Of a stretch of 64,000 nucleotides of DNA, positions 54,901 through 64,000 are shown piece by piece. Position numbers and translations under genes: made by a program. Every line of letters begins with the position of its first letter. Within the stretch, counting starts at the first letter, position 1. The stretch spans positions 1 to 64,000 of the forward strand of contig BDIU01000281.1 in assembly GCA_002118135.1 (NCBI GenBank), read 5' to 3'. The DNA comes from Trebouxia sp. TZW2008 (taxonomy: Eukaryota > Chlorophyta > Trebouxiophyceae > Trebouxiales > Trebouxiaceae). The notes under the pieces are model-generated. The model was not told where the DNA came from. It saw only the letters and a program-made list of their open reading frames with translations, and searched no databases.

Positions 54901-57900
54901 TGCTGTGTGTAGCACAGGCTTGCACATCAGTTTGGTCACTGCTTGCAATCAGGCAGCTGTCTCCATCAAATCCCTCATGAGATGCTGATTTCCTATGCCT
55001 CAACCTCAAATGTTTTTTTGCAGGCGGCAAATGGGTTTGAGGACATCATGCAGAGCCTGTTGCCTGATGAGAAGGCTGACAACACAGCTCATCGATCAAG
55101 CATGCTTTAAGCTCGACTGTCTTCCTGCAGGCTGTAAACGGGCCCAAGGATGTCATGCAGCATCTCAGGCCTCATGACGCACAGTCCTTGATCAAGCATG
55201 TTTCAGCCTGAACTGTCTCTCTGCAGGCCGCAAACGGGTTTGAGGATGTCATGCAGAGCCTGTTGCCTGATGAGAAGGCTGACAATACAGCTCATTGATC
55301 AAGCATGCTTCAAGCTCAAGTGTCTTCCTGCAGGCTGTAAATGGGTTCAAGGCTGTCATGCAGCATCTTAGGCCTCACAATGCACAGCCCTTGATCAAGC
55401 ATGTTTCAGCCTCAACTGTTGTTCTGCAGGCCGCAAATGGGTTTGAGGATGTCATGCAGAACCTGTTGCCTGATGAGAAGGCTGACAAGGCAGCTGCCAA
55501 GAAGACCGAGCCTGCCAAAGATGGCACCCCCAAAGCCGCCTCTGACAAGGACAAGTTGGACACCAAACAGCCCCCGCGCACTTCTTCCACTGCCAAGGCC
55601 AGTACCCCAAAACACCAGGATCAAGTCACTACCAAGCCTGCAGGGCCAAAGTCTGGTGAGAAGGGCAGACAGGACCGTGACAGGGCTCGTGGCAACAACC
55701 AGCCCTCGTCAAAGCCTCATCAAGTGGGTGTTGCTGAGTCAAATGTCACCCTGCCTGTTGATGCTAGCGTGCCCTACGCCGCTATGCTTAGTGGCTTTGC
55801 AGTGCTTCTTGCATCAAGAGCAGCAGCGGTCTGACCTTTGCAGGCCATGAGGGCTGTACACTCTGTCACTACATGTACAAGTCCCCTGTTCTCCCTGCTT
55901 GGACCATCCACTTGTAGCTGTGGGTGAGGTTTGCGCTCTGCATGCTGCATCTCAGCAGCACCAGCTTCATGTCCGTCATCGGGTGCACTTTGATTGTTTG
56001 GTTCCACACATGCTCAGCCAGCTGATACAAAACTGGGCAATGCATATTGAAGCCAAGCCACTGCACAACGCTGTAGCATATTTCAGGGCTCAAGTTGGTT
56101 GCCTTGAGTGGTGTCTGCTGAGTGGCTGCCTTCTCATGTACAGCTCCTTGTGCATGTGCAGGCATCAAGAGCTGGTCACAGAACTCTGCCACCACCTATC
56201 AGTGGTCATCACGGCTCAGGCAAACAGGCTAGCAGAGACAGGCCTGCAAATCAGAATCTTGGACCGAGAAATGGTGGGGTGCAGAAGGTCAGAGGTCAAC
56301 CAAGCAGGCACGAGCCTCAGCGAGACAGGGCTCCAAGGCATGGCGCTGCTCCACCTGCGCCAAGGCATCAAGCAGCTAGTCGACCTGGCGTTCGCGCAGC
56401 TCCAGGCCGGCCTGGCCGGCCAGTTCCCGCCGGAACCGGCAGGCCAGCGCCAGGATGGGAGAGATTCGCCCCGCCTCCACGCGACGCTCCGCCGCCTGCC
56501 AGGTTGCCTCCACCTATGGCTAGGCCCGACAGGAGACCGCAGGCAGCAAGCGTTCCTCGCGACAGCGCTGGCAGAAACCACAGAGCGCCACCAGCCAGAG
56601 CTCCCATAAGAGGTTCAGGGATCTCAAACAATGGCATAGTTGTGGGACGCAGAGCTGGTCCACAAACAGGCAGACAGCCTTCAGGCCCGCCTCATACAGC
56701 ACCTCGAGGTCCCCCTACAAGAGCCAGGACTGACCGCCCTGCCCCAGGTCCCAACAACCGCAGAGTCAGCGCACCAAATGTGCCACCACCTGCTGCGTAT
56801 GATGACCGCGCAGGGTTTTCAAGCGGTGTCAGGGTGGGCCAAGCCATCCCTAGACACAATGAGCCCTCCAGAAGGGTCATTGACATTGGTGGGCCCAGCA
56901 ATCCTGCAGCGCCCAGAGGCAGCAATGTTAGGGTTGCCCCACCACAAGTCTTCAGTCCACCAGCTGTGGGAAGACATCAGCAGCATCCAGCTGATTACAG
57001 AAGCCCTGCACCCCCTGTTCAGCTGCCAGCCCCTAGGATGGGACCTCTGCCTGGAGGGGCTCCCCCTGCTGCTGGGGCTGGGTATGGTCCTAGGGACGCC
57101 CCCGGGCGCAACTCCACTGGCCATGTAGACAGATCAAGGTAGTTGACTTGCACGTATGATTTTTTCTATAGACTCGCTTCTGACCATTTGCACATGACAT
57201 GACGGCCATGACAAGTGGATGGCATTGCCTAGGTATCATACCCTTCAGAGCATTATTGATCTGCATGCAGCCAAAGTGCCCTGCAGTATGCATAGCATGT
57301 ATGTTGCCTCTAGCACTTGCAATGTCGAGCCTGGTTTGACCAAGTGTGAAGTCGCATGCATTGGTCTCGTTTTGCTCATCAGTATCTACAGCTCCTCTGA
57401 CAACTCTATGTACACGTACAGATCAAGGACCAGGGAGGCTGCACCAACCCCCAGAGCCCACCCCTACGCAGACAGACCAGCCCCCAGGGGCCGCCAGCCT
57501 GCTGCTCAGCAGCTGCGCTCTGCCACCTACCCTCAAGCGCAGGCACCGCCTCAGCAATATCACACTGCTGAGCTTGCTCCGGTGCCAGCCCACTATGATC
57601 AGCCAGCTGCCGGCTATGATCCTCATGCACGCAGGTTTGTGTATGACTCTGCGCAATTACAACTTCTTCTGCCAAAGCCTTGTCTGTCGTGCTGTGAACA
57701 ACAATATGTGCTGTGTCAAATAGTTGGGTCATCATGTGCATCACCACCCTGCTGAGCTTGCTGTTGTGCCAGCCCACTTTGATCAGCCTGCTGCATTATA
57801 TGCTCCTGAACCACATATTGCGCGCCCGCCTGAGCAGTGTTTTTTGCTGTGTGGAGCATGTCCCGTTAGCTGGCCATGTGCAACACCCTCGTCATTGAGC

Positions 57901-60900
57901 TTGCTTCTTCGCTACCAGCCGGATGTAAGCTATGCTCCTGGGTCTTGCGCTGCATGCAGGTCTATGTGTAGCTGCAAATGCTATGAGTTGTGCTTTGTCT
58001 CATCGCACCTGGACAACTCTTGGGCAAGTTTTCAGTGCCTTTCTTGAGAATAGCAATTGCCAAAATGGTGCAGCAGGCAGCTGTTGTTCTTGTTGCAGAC
58101 ATGTGCAAGCATTGCACGAGACCTCTCCAGCTCTCATAGATGCTCCCTGTAGCATTCCATTCAAGTTTTGGCACAATTCTGCACTCCACTACTACAACTT
58201 ACCCTGCTGTCAGCTTTCAGCTGCGCCTGGGTGCTATTTGCAACACAGAGTCCACAATCCACCAAGCAACTTCCAATCAGTGAAAACTACGCTTGGAAGA
58301 TCTATTGGTGCGTTCTTGATGTCGCCGACCTAGTTCTTGTAATCCTGCAGGGCCCCAGCTGGGGTTGACAGGGACGGCCCTGGGCCTGCCCTCCATCTCA
58401 GCGATGGCAGAACAGTCTTGGCCAGCCTCAAGATATCAAGTTGTGCAACTTCATTCCCACTTTGGACCTCAAATCTCAGTTTTGCCACTGATGCTGCCTG
58501 CTGAAGATCTTACGGTGTTGCAGGGTCCCAGCTAGTGCTGACAGGTACGGCCCTGGTCCTGGTGCAAGAGGCCCTCCCTCCCAGCAGCAGCAGCACAGCC
58601 CTGCCCAGCCTTAACATGTGAAGGGGTTCAAGCCTCACTCAGGACCACGAGTCTCAATTTTGCCGCTGGTGTTGCCTGCTGAAAGTCTCATGGTATTGCA
58701 GGGCCCCAGCTGGTGGTGACAGGTATGGTCCTGGGCCTGCTGCAAGAGGCCCTCCCTCTCAGCGGTGGCAAAACAGCCCTGCCCAGGCTCAAGACATCGC
58801 CCCTGGCCCTGCCTACCAAGCCCAGCGCGAGCCTGCACCAAGAGACAACTTTCCTCGCCAGGTGTGACACTGTTGCCAACAATGTTGTTGGTAGTAGCGC
58901 CATTTGTGAGGCAGCGCTTTGGTCAGAAGTGGATCTTCATAACCAATCTGGGCTGCTGTTGCTTCCAGAAGCTTCTGACACAATGCCTAGCGGCCAAGAC
59001 ATTCCTCTTCTTCCTGCCCTCTGTGTACATCTGTGGCTATTTCAACACCTGCAACTCATTCACTTGCTTCTCTGGCTTCATCTGTTCACGCAAGCCACCA
59101 CAATCTTACACGCTTGTTGACACTACTGAATTCTGCAGACATTCGGATGTATCATGATCCCAATGCCAGTGTCAGTTCTGGCACACATGCATACAGGCTT
59201 TGCTGCACATCATCAGGCTTTGCCTTGCCATACAGAGCAGGCATTCTTGACTGAAATCTGCCAAATGCTGTACAGGAGTATGGCCAGAACAGGGCCCCAG
59301 ACCAGCGCACAAACAGGCGAAATGACAGAGCGCCCAGGGACAGAAGCAACCCACGTCAGCAGCCTGTGGATCATGGCAGATATGCGCAGGTGAGGCATCT
59401 TCTTTTATGTCCCTTGATGTAAAGTGCTCTATCTCTTTTGTGGTGATTACTTTTCACCTTTGTCCTTGCGCAAAGCTGTGATAGCGCATCTCTGCAACTG
59501 AGCTGAGTGGATTTGGAGATGTGCTCAGGTGAGGCATGTCTAGAATGTCACCAGAGCTTGCGTGTGCAGAGACAGACACTTCTGACTCTGTTCATGCAAG
59601 CTTTGGTGACATCCTAGACATGCTGAACAGAGTCACAACTGTCTATCTCTGCAACCTGCCTTTGATTGTGCTTGGTCCTTGCCTGATATGTACATCACCA
59701 CATCAGCTGCAATCTGTTACGTGTCAAGGTGATAAGCCAAATTAGCCGCACCTGCACATTTGGTCACAATCACATGACGTACATTTCACCGCATCAGCTG
59801 CTGTTTCATCACAGTGCTATCCATATTGGCAGCAAGTATTACAAAGCAACGTGCAATCAAATGTAGCTGTGTCAGGCTGTAGTTCAACACAGCAGCAGCA
59901 GTGCAGCAGCATCGTCGCCCCAAGTGTTTCTGCTATCAGCTAATGCCAGAAGTCATTTGACATGATGCTGCTATCTGGTTTTGGAAGCACTCAGAGCTGA
60001 CTGCTTTCCATTGCTGATGCAGTTGCATGACTGGGCATTACCGATCACAGAATGAGTCTGTCTCCCTCGGCTTCTGACCATTCTCGCCTTTGCTTTGCAT
60101 ATCAACGTCACCCTGTCATTCTTCTACCACTTTTACTTTGAGCACTGGGCTCAGAGCTCAAAGGTCCGAGCTCAGAGCACCGAGTAGGAGGACGACAGTG
60201 TGATAACGGCGTCACTTGACATGCAAAGCAAAGACAAGAAACGACACCAGGCACAGCAGTCTGTGTGCCCTGCTCGCTGGTCAAGCTGCACCCCAAGGCC
60301 AAGCTGCACCCCAAGGCGGTGAGATGTTGACATCATAATCATCCTTATTTCATCATCCTGCCGTGCCTTTACTGACTGATAATGCTGAGATGCAGGGCCA
60401 TGGGCAGCAGAAGGTTGCCCCTGGCTTGGCATCTGATCACACAGCAAGCGATGTCCCCCCTCCCAGCAGGAGTCACCCCGGCCCTCAGGAGCAGGGGTCA
60501 AGTGATACCATTATCACACACCATTGTCCTGCCATCAATTTACTGACTGGTTCGTGTTGCCGAGATGCAGGGGCATGGGCAGCAGGAGTACGCTCCTGGT
60601 CTGGCCCCTGATGGCTACAGGCCAAGGGATGCTCCCCCTCCCAGCAGGGGTCATGCATACCCTGAGGACCAGGGCTACATGCCACCTCAGCAGCATTCTC
60701 AAGCCCCACCCTCTAGGTGAGAGAGCTTAAGATCATGTCTCATGTCATTCAGTGCAAGCTGAACAGCAGTGCTTGGCAAGAGCAATACAGCAAGGTCTGT
60801 TTACAGCCTTACAGCATACAGCAGTAAAATGCAGCATACTGGACTCTGGCATTGCTCAGTATGCTGCGTAACTCAGTTTTGTGTTGCGTCCACACAATAT

Positions 60901-62567
60901 TCATCATTGCTCTGTATGGGCTGCTTCATGCTGTGGCCTCGCCTCCAAACCCGCGTGTGGTTTCTTATTTGCTCACACTGATCATCTTTGTCTCGCTCGC
61001 GAGAGCATCTGCAACTGCTGAACGTCGCCTCATAGTCAGCACACTGCAATGCCACAATGTCCCATTCTGTCCTTTGGCTACAGGTATGACAGTCAGGCAG
61101 GAGGGTATGCACCGCCAGTAGCTCAAGACCCCCACCAGCCAGTGTATGGCTCAGGCCCAGTTGCCCCCCAGGGGTACACCTCCAACCCCCAGCCACCTGT
61201 CGAGCGCCAGCCTTACTACCCCCAACAGCATCAGTCTGCGAGGCCAGCACCCACACAGCAGCACCAGCAACAGTATGCTGAGGCACCAGCTCAGTACTCA
61301 GAGCCTGCGTATGCATCAGGCCCAGCATCATATGCAGGGGCACCCCAGGGGGGTTACAGCACCAACCCCACTGCCCAGTCTTCTAGGGGCGGCTATGCAC
61401 AGCATGCACAGCAGGCTCCTGTGTCTGCTCCAAGGCATAGGGGTGAGGAATATGACCCAGCATATCCTGGGCATGGCAGGGCACCAGCCTATGACACGCA
61501 GTCTAGGCCAGCTCAGAATGTGGCAGCAGGTCAGGGAGGCGGGCATGGGGGTGCTAGGGGTGGGGCTAGGGGGGTGGCCCCTCCTCAGCAGTGGGCACCC
61601 TCACCAAGGGAAACATCCTACGGTGGCCAACCTCATGGCTCAGGTATGTATTAGGGTTGTCATTCATGCCTGTCGCAATATGGTATGCCTGTTTGCACTG
61701 CATGCTCTGTCAACTCTTAAGAGTGCCCTGAACACCATCGCAGAAAGTAAACATGTGTGCATAGCAGATGTTCACTGGCATGGCCCTTTTTGCGGGGCAT
61801 GCAATGCATTCCACTTGCAGTTTGCTCCCTACAGTTATTCTGATGGGTACTGGAGTCAAGCTGCAGTTTATTGCAGACCCTTCTGTTGTTGTGCTGTTTG
61901 TTTTGATGACATTGTCAAAATGGCACAGGGCATGAGGATTGTGAAGTGCATTGACAGCTAGTAATGCTGTGCAGGCAGCTACGGAGGACAGCCCAGCCAA
62001 AGGCAGGGAGGCTATGCACCCAACCAAGCTGGATATGGCAGCAGTCGTGCTCCTCAGGTGCTCATATCTCACGCATCGTTCATTCATCACAAACGTTTAA
62101 AGATCAATCATTAGGTGCATACAGGCGCATCTAGCTTCCAGTAACCATATCTATTGACAAGGAACAATACAAATAAGATGCTACAGCGCCGCTTTGTCAC
62201 AAAGTGCTTCATTTGCGTGCCTGTCCTGCTGTGCACTATGATTGGCAGTACACCTGTGTCAAGCATGGTCTGCGCAAGAATGCTAGGCAGTAATGAGTTT
62301 GGCTTGACACGTTCCTGACAATGTTCCAGAAATGGTCGCAGACAGTCGATTGCTCCATTGCATACCTAGCTGGGCAGCCTGAGCTTTTAGCATGGATCGC
62401 TGACGCCTCTAGGATGCGTATTGATTGAATGCATGATTGATCTTGTGAAAAGTGAATGTTCCTGACAAAGCTTTATTTGATATTGGGTGCAGGAGATGTA
62501 TCCTCCTCAGCAGCAAGCAGGCAGTGGTAGAATGCACGCTCCACAGAGCAACTACGGCAGAGGATAG
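48969..62567 (+). CDS. Giant hnRNP U-like protein (SPRY, P-loop kinase-like domain, low-complexity tail)
   Basis: Eighteen exons: 48969-49538, 49624-49711, 49791-49888, 49982-50115, 50417-50586, 51474-51577, 52431-52563, 52896-54002, 54373-54578, 55430-55723, 56162-57138, 57422-57634, 58702-58861, 59276-59389, 60571-60716, 61084-61643, 61975-62057, 62493-62567. All phases agree; 1743 aa. hnRNP U family proteins bind nascent RNA and chromatin. Seen: a SPRY domain in exon 1 (residues ~1-190, SFTHNGKWLGAAFDVP), then a polynucleotide-kinase-like P-loop GLPGCGKSTWA (~215-225) split by an intron, and the RNYVIDDSNVYADAR and EEGKSVPE segments typical of hnRNP U. There is no N-terminal SAP domain. 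Exon 8 is a ~370-aa Ala/Glu/Lys-rich acidic tract; the last ~780 residues are Pro/Arg/Gly, then Tyr/Gln/Gly-rich, prion-like. Introns 2 and 8 begin with GC. Confidence 0.93.
55010..55429 (+). repeat. 203-bp higher-order repeat of exon 10 edge (A-B-A-B-A)
   Basis: Acceptors end at 55023, 55130, 55226, 55333 and 55429. Type A units (GCGGCAAATGGGTTTGAGG or close) follow 55023, 55226 and 55429, exactly 203 bp apart. Type B units (GCTGTAAA(C/T)GGG) follow 55130 and 55333, also 203 bp apart. Only the last A unit continues as exon 10. Confidence 0.92.
57735..57940 (+). repeat. Ghosts of exon 12 3' part
   Basis: GCTGAGCTTGCTGTTGTGCC, followed by CACTTTGATCAGCCTGCTGC, copies 57565-57615 of exon 12. 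A second, weaker copy lies at about 57893-57940. Both are in intron 12. Confidence 0.8.
58325..58701 (+). repeat. Two ghost copies of exon 13 start (173-178 bp)
   Basis: Acceptors ending at 58350, 58523 and 58701 are followed by GG(G/T)CCCAGCT...GACAGG-type sequence. The third is the exon. The first two reach stops or lose the frame. Confidence 0.88.
59534..59623 (+). ncRNA. Candidate miRNA-like hairpin in intron 14 of the hnRNP U-like gene
   Basis: A 90-nt fold-back: 43 paired positions from 59534/59623 inward, with three mismatches, three G-U pairs in the sense-strand RNA and a 4-nt loop (577-580). The left arm begins GCATGTCTAGAATGTCACCA. All three G-U positions would be C/A mismatches on the other strand. 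It could also be a decayed small inverted-repeat element. Confidence 0.5.
60385..60500 (+). repeat. Ghost of exon 15
   Basis: GAGATGCAGGGCCATGGGCA and onward copies the acceptor and first ~100 bases of exon 15 at 60561, about 178 bp upstream. It stays open for about 30 codons, then diverges without a donor. Confidence 0.85.
62341..62395 (-). repeat. Dispersed intronic repeat, copy D
   Basis: Reverse-strand copy (GCTCAGGCTGCCCAGCTAGG, then ATGGAGCAATCGACTGTC-like) in the last intron of the hnRNP U-like gene. Confidence 0.65.
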
Positions 62568-63285
62568 GCGCAGCTAGCTGTTTGTGACTGAATGTCAGTT
62601 GTCTTGCTTTGCCAAGCATGGGAGATTTCTGCAGCGTTATGTGTGGTTGTTGCTGTGGTTGTTGCTTGATATAGAGCATCATTTAGATTGAGATGGATCA
62701 GCATCACGCCTCAACAGTTGTGAAAGATGTAAACTTGGAATCCTTGCAATTTGTATAGTATAGTATGACCACCACTCATGCAGCTGCAGTCGCACAAGCT
62801 ATGCGCCATGCTTGATCCGTTGTAAAGCTCGGCCCGTCGTGGTGAGAGGTTTTTCGCGCTTTGCGAGCATGCTGACGTCACAAAACCGCAATGCCGCCAG
62901 TTGCCATGCATGCTGCCAGTTTGCGTCATGAAAGAGGACGTCGGCGGCCCCAGCTGCACGTACGCAATCTGGAGACGTGTTGAAAACCCTGGAACCGGTG
63001 AGAAACGGCGCGGTGCCGGTGAGTGCAGTTTCGGTGCCGTTTATTTCTCGGATCGGATGAGGATTCGAATGCCTTTGAGTTCCCTTTGATCTGACCGGCA
63101 GTACTTTCAGGCTTTTCTTACAAAGAAAATCTGATTCTAAAGCGTAATCAGGAGGTCATAGGAGAATTGCGCTTCGAATCAGAGTGCTCCCATCGACACA
63201 AACCAGCAACGTCCCGCAACACGCCACAGCGTCGAGCTAGCGCTGAATTTTTGCACGTTCAGCTGCTCGTCACAAGGCGTTGATC
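62568..63285. other. Intergenic region, hnRNP U-like 3' end to transporter start
   Basis: About 720 bp with the 3' UTR of the first gene and the promoter of the second. A minus-strand open frame at 62711-62959 and a plus one at 62901-63089 show no recognisable content. Confidence 0.45.
62728..62732 (+). terminator. Possible TGTAA polyadenylation signal
   Basis: TGTAA about 160 bp after the hnRNP U-like stop codon. TGTAA is the usual polyadenylation signal in chlorophyte algae, but a 5-base match is weak evidence. Confidence 0.3.
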
Positions 63286-64000
63286 ATGTTCAACCTTGCG
63301 GCCGGAGGCGGCAACGTTCATGGTTACAATGCTGAGTTCACATGGGTTGCCTTCTTGTGCTGCTTGATAGCTGCCAGCGGGGGCGCACTGTTCGGCTATG
63401 ACAACGGTAAGAAACCCACGCCTTGGCATTGGCATAATCGCTGGAACACTGACCTCGCGGCGACAAGCTAAGTAAGACCGTGTCTCGCACATGCTGTGAT
63501 CCTTGTAGCTGTTAAACGACTCGGGTTCGAGGCTGCCTGTCACTGTCAACGAGCGCTAGTTAATCGTCTGACACATTACTCTCGTGTTCTGCGCTCAAAT
63601 CACGATACCCCTGTCATGCTGTCTCGCCCACTGGACGTCGATCCACTTTGCATTTGCAACGTCGTCTTCACTGTGTTTCCGGCTGGTCGACACCGGCGGG
63701 GTTGTTGCGGCAGGTGTTATGGGAGGTGTCACCTCCATGGATGGTTTCCTGGACAGATTCTTCCCGTCTGTCAAGGCCAGAGAGGCAGAGACACCTACAG
63801 TCAACAATCTGTACTGTACCTACAACTCCCAGACTCTACAGCTCATGACATCATCTTTGTTCATAGCTGGTGCTGTCTGTGAGCTCAGTGGTACTACAGG
63901 TGAGTCCAGACTTTCATGCTTTCAACAACAAGCATGCCCACATCAGCATCGTTTTGCCTGAATATCATATCGCACCTAACAAGCAGCACTTGCAGTTCTG
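63286..64000 (+). CDS. H+/hexose symporter, HUP/STP type (N-terminus only)
   Basis: Exons 63286-63406 and 63714-63899 join in phase 1. A GTGAGT donor at 63900 leads past the window end, so the gene is partial. The ATG at 63286 opens an N-terminus followed by membrane helix 1 (TWVAFLCCLIAASGGALFGY), the GYDNGVMGGVTSMDGFLDRF segment, a FFPSV motif and the start of helix 2 (LQLMTSSLFIAGAV). The LFGYD-GV-GGV-S block is typical of plant and algal sugar transporters (major facilitator superfamily), which import hexoses with protons across the plasma membrane. The substrate range cannot be told from this fragment. Confidence 0.88.

Noticed and set aside
1..64000. tRNA, rRNA, transposase or organelle genes
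   Set aside because: I looked for tRNA-like cloverleaf blocks, rRNA words and transposase motifs and recognised none.

Overview
This is nuclear DNA from a eukaryote, most likely a green alga (chlorophyte, possibly trebouxiophyte). Base composition looks balanced. Almost every gene is split by many GT-AG introns whose 3' ends read TGCAG. Two proteins begin with chloroplast-type leaders, one enzyme is a plastid-type SufS cysteine desulfurase, and the window ends in an algal/plant-type hexose transporter. Nothing bacterial, viral or transposase-like was recognised. Exon models were built by hand by matching splice sites and reading phases, not from transcripts.

Layout: (1) <1-1673 minus, a Ser/Gln/Pro-rich protein of unknown function, cut by the window start. 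(2) 2413-8551 plus, FAD-dependent monooxygenase, 607 aa. (3) 9992-16166 plus, secreted LRR ectodomain joined to a polytopic membrane domain, 1011 aa. (4) 17499-18304 minus, small putative plastid protein, 214 aa. (5) 18508-19935 plus, tentative small membrane protein. (6) 20651-22036 minus, AT-hook protein, 461 aa. (7) 22485-22940 minus, small basic protein. (8) 23429-27088 minus, plastid SufS cysteine desulfurase, 465 aa. (9) 27633-34010 plus, Aurora-like Ser/Thr kinase, about 510 aa. (10) 34942-48599 minus, giant U2AF65-like splicing factor, 1424 aa. (11) 48969-62567 plus, giant hnRNP U-like protein (SPRY + P-loop + low-complexity tail), 1743 aa. (12) 63286->64000 plus, hexose transporter N-terminus. 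Gene pairs 1/2, 4/5, 8/9 and 10/11 are divergent and share short upstream regions; pairs 3/4, 5/6 and 9/10 converge.

The striking feature of the window is not one gene but how its introns are built. In nearly every multi-exon gene, introns carry decayed tandem copies of the neighbouring exon edge together with its splice site ('ghost exons'). Unit lengths are about 95-245 bp, with 1 to 5 copies beside the intact exon. Most ghosts are disabled by stops, frameshifts or lost splice sites; at least one looks usable as an alternative exon. The window also holds several precise inverted repeats: a 43-bp-stem miRNA-like hairpin in an hnRNP U-like intron, a perfect 31-bp inverted repeat in the SufS/kinase promoter region, and a perfect 22-bp inverted repeat inside the last codons of the LRR gene. 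A short dispersed intronic repeat family has four copies. Genes 10 and 11, a divergent pair of oversized, disordered pre-mRNA-binding proteins, are the natural candidates for handling such decoy-rich transcripts, but that link is inference only.
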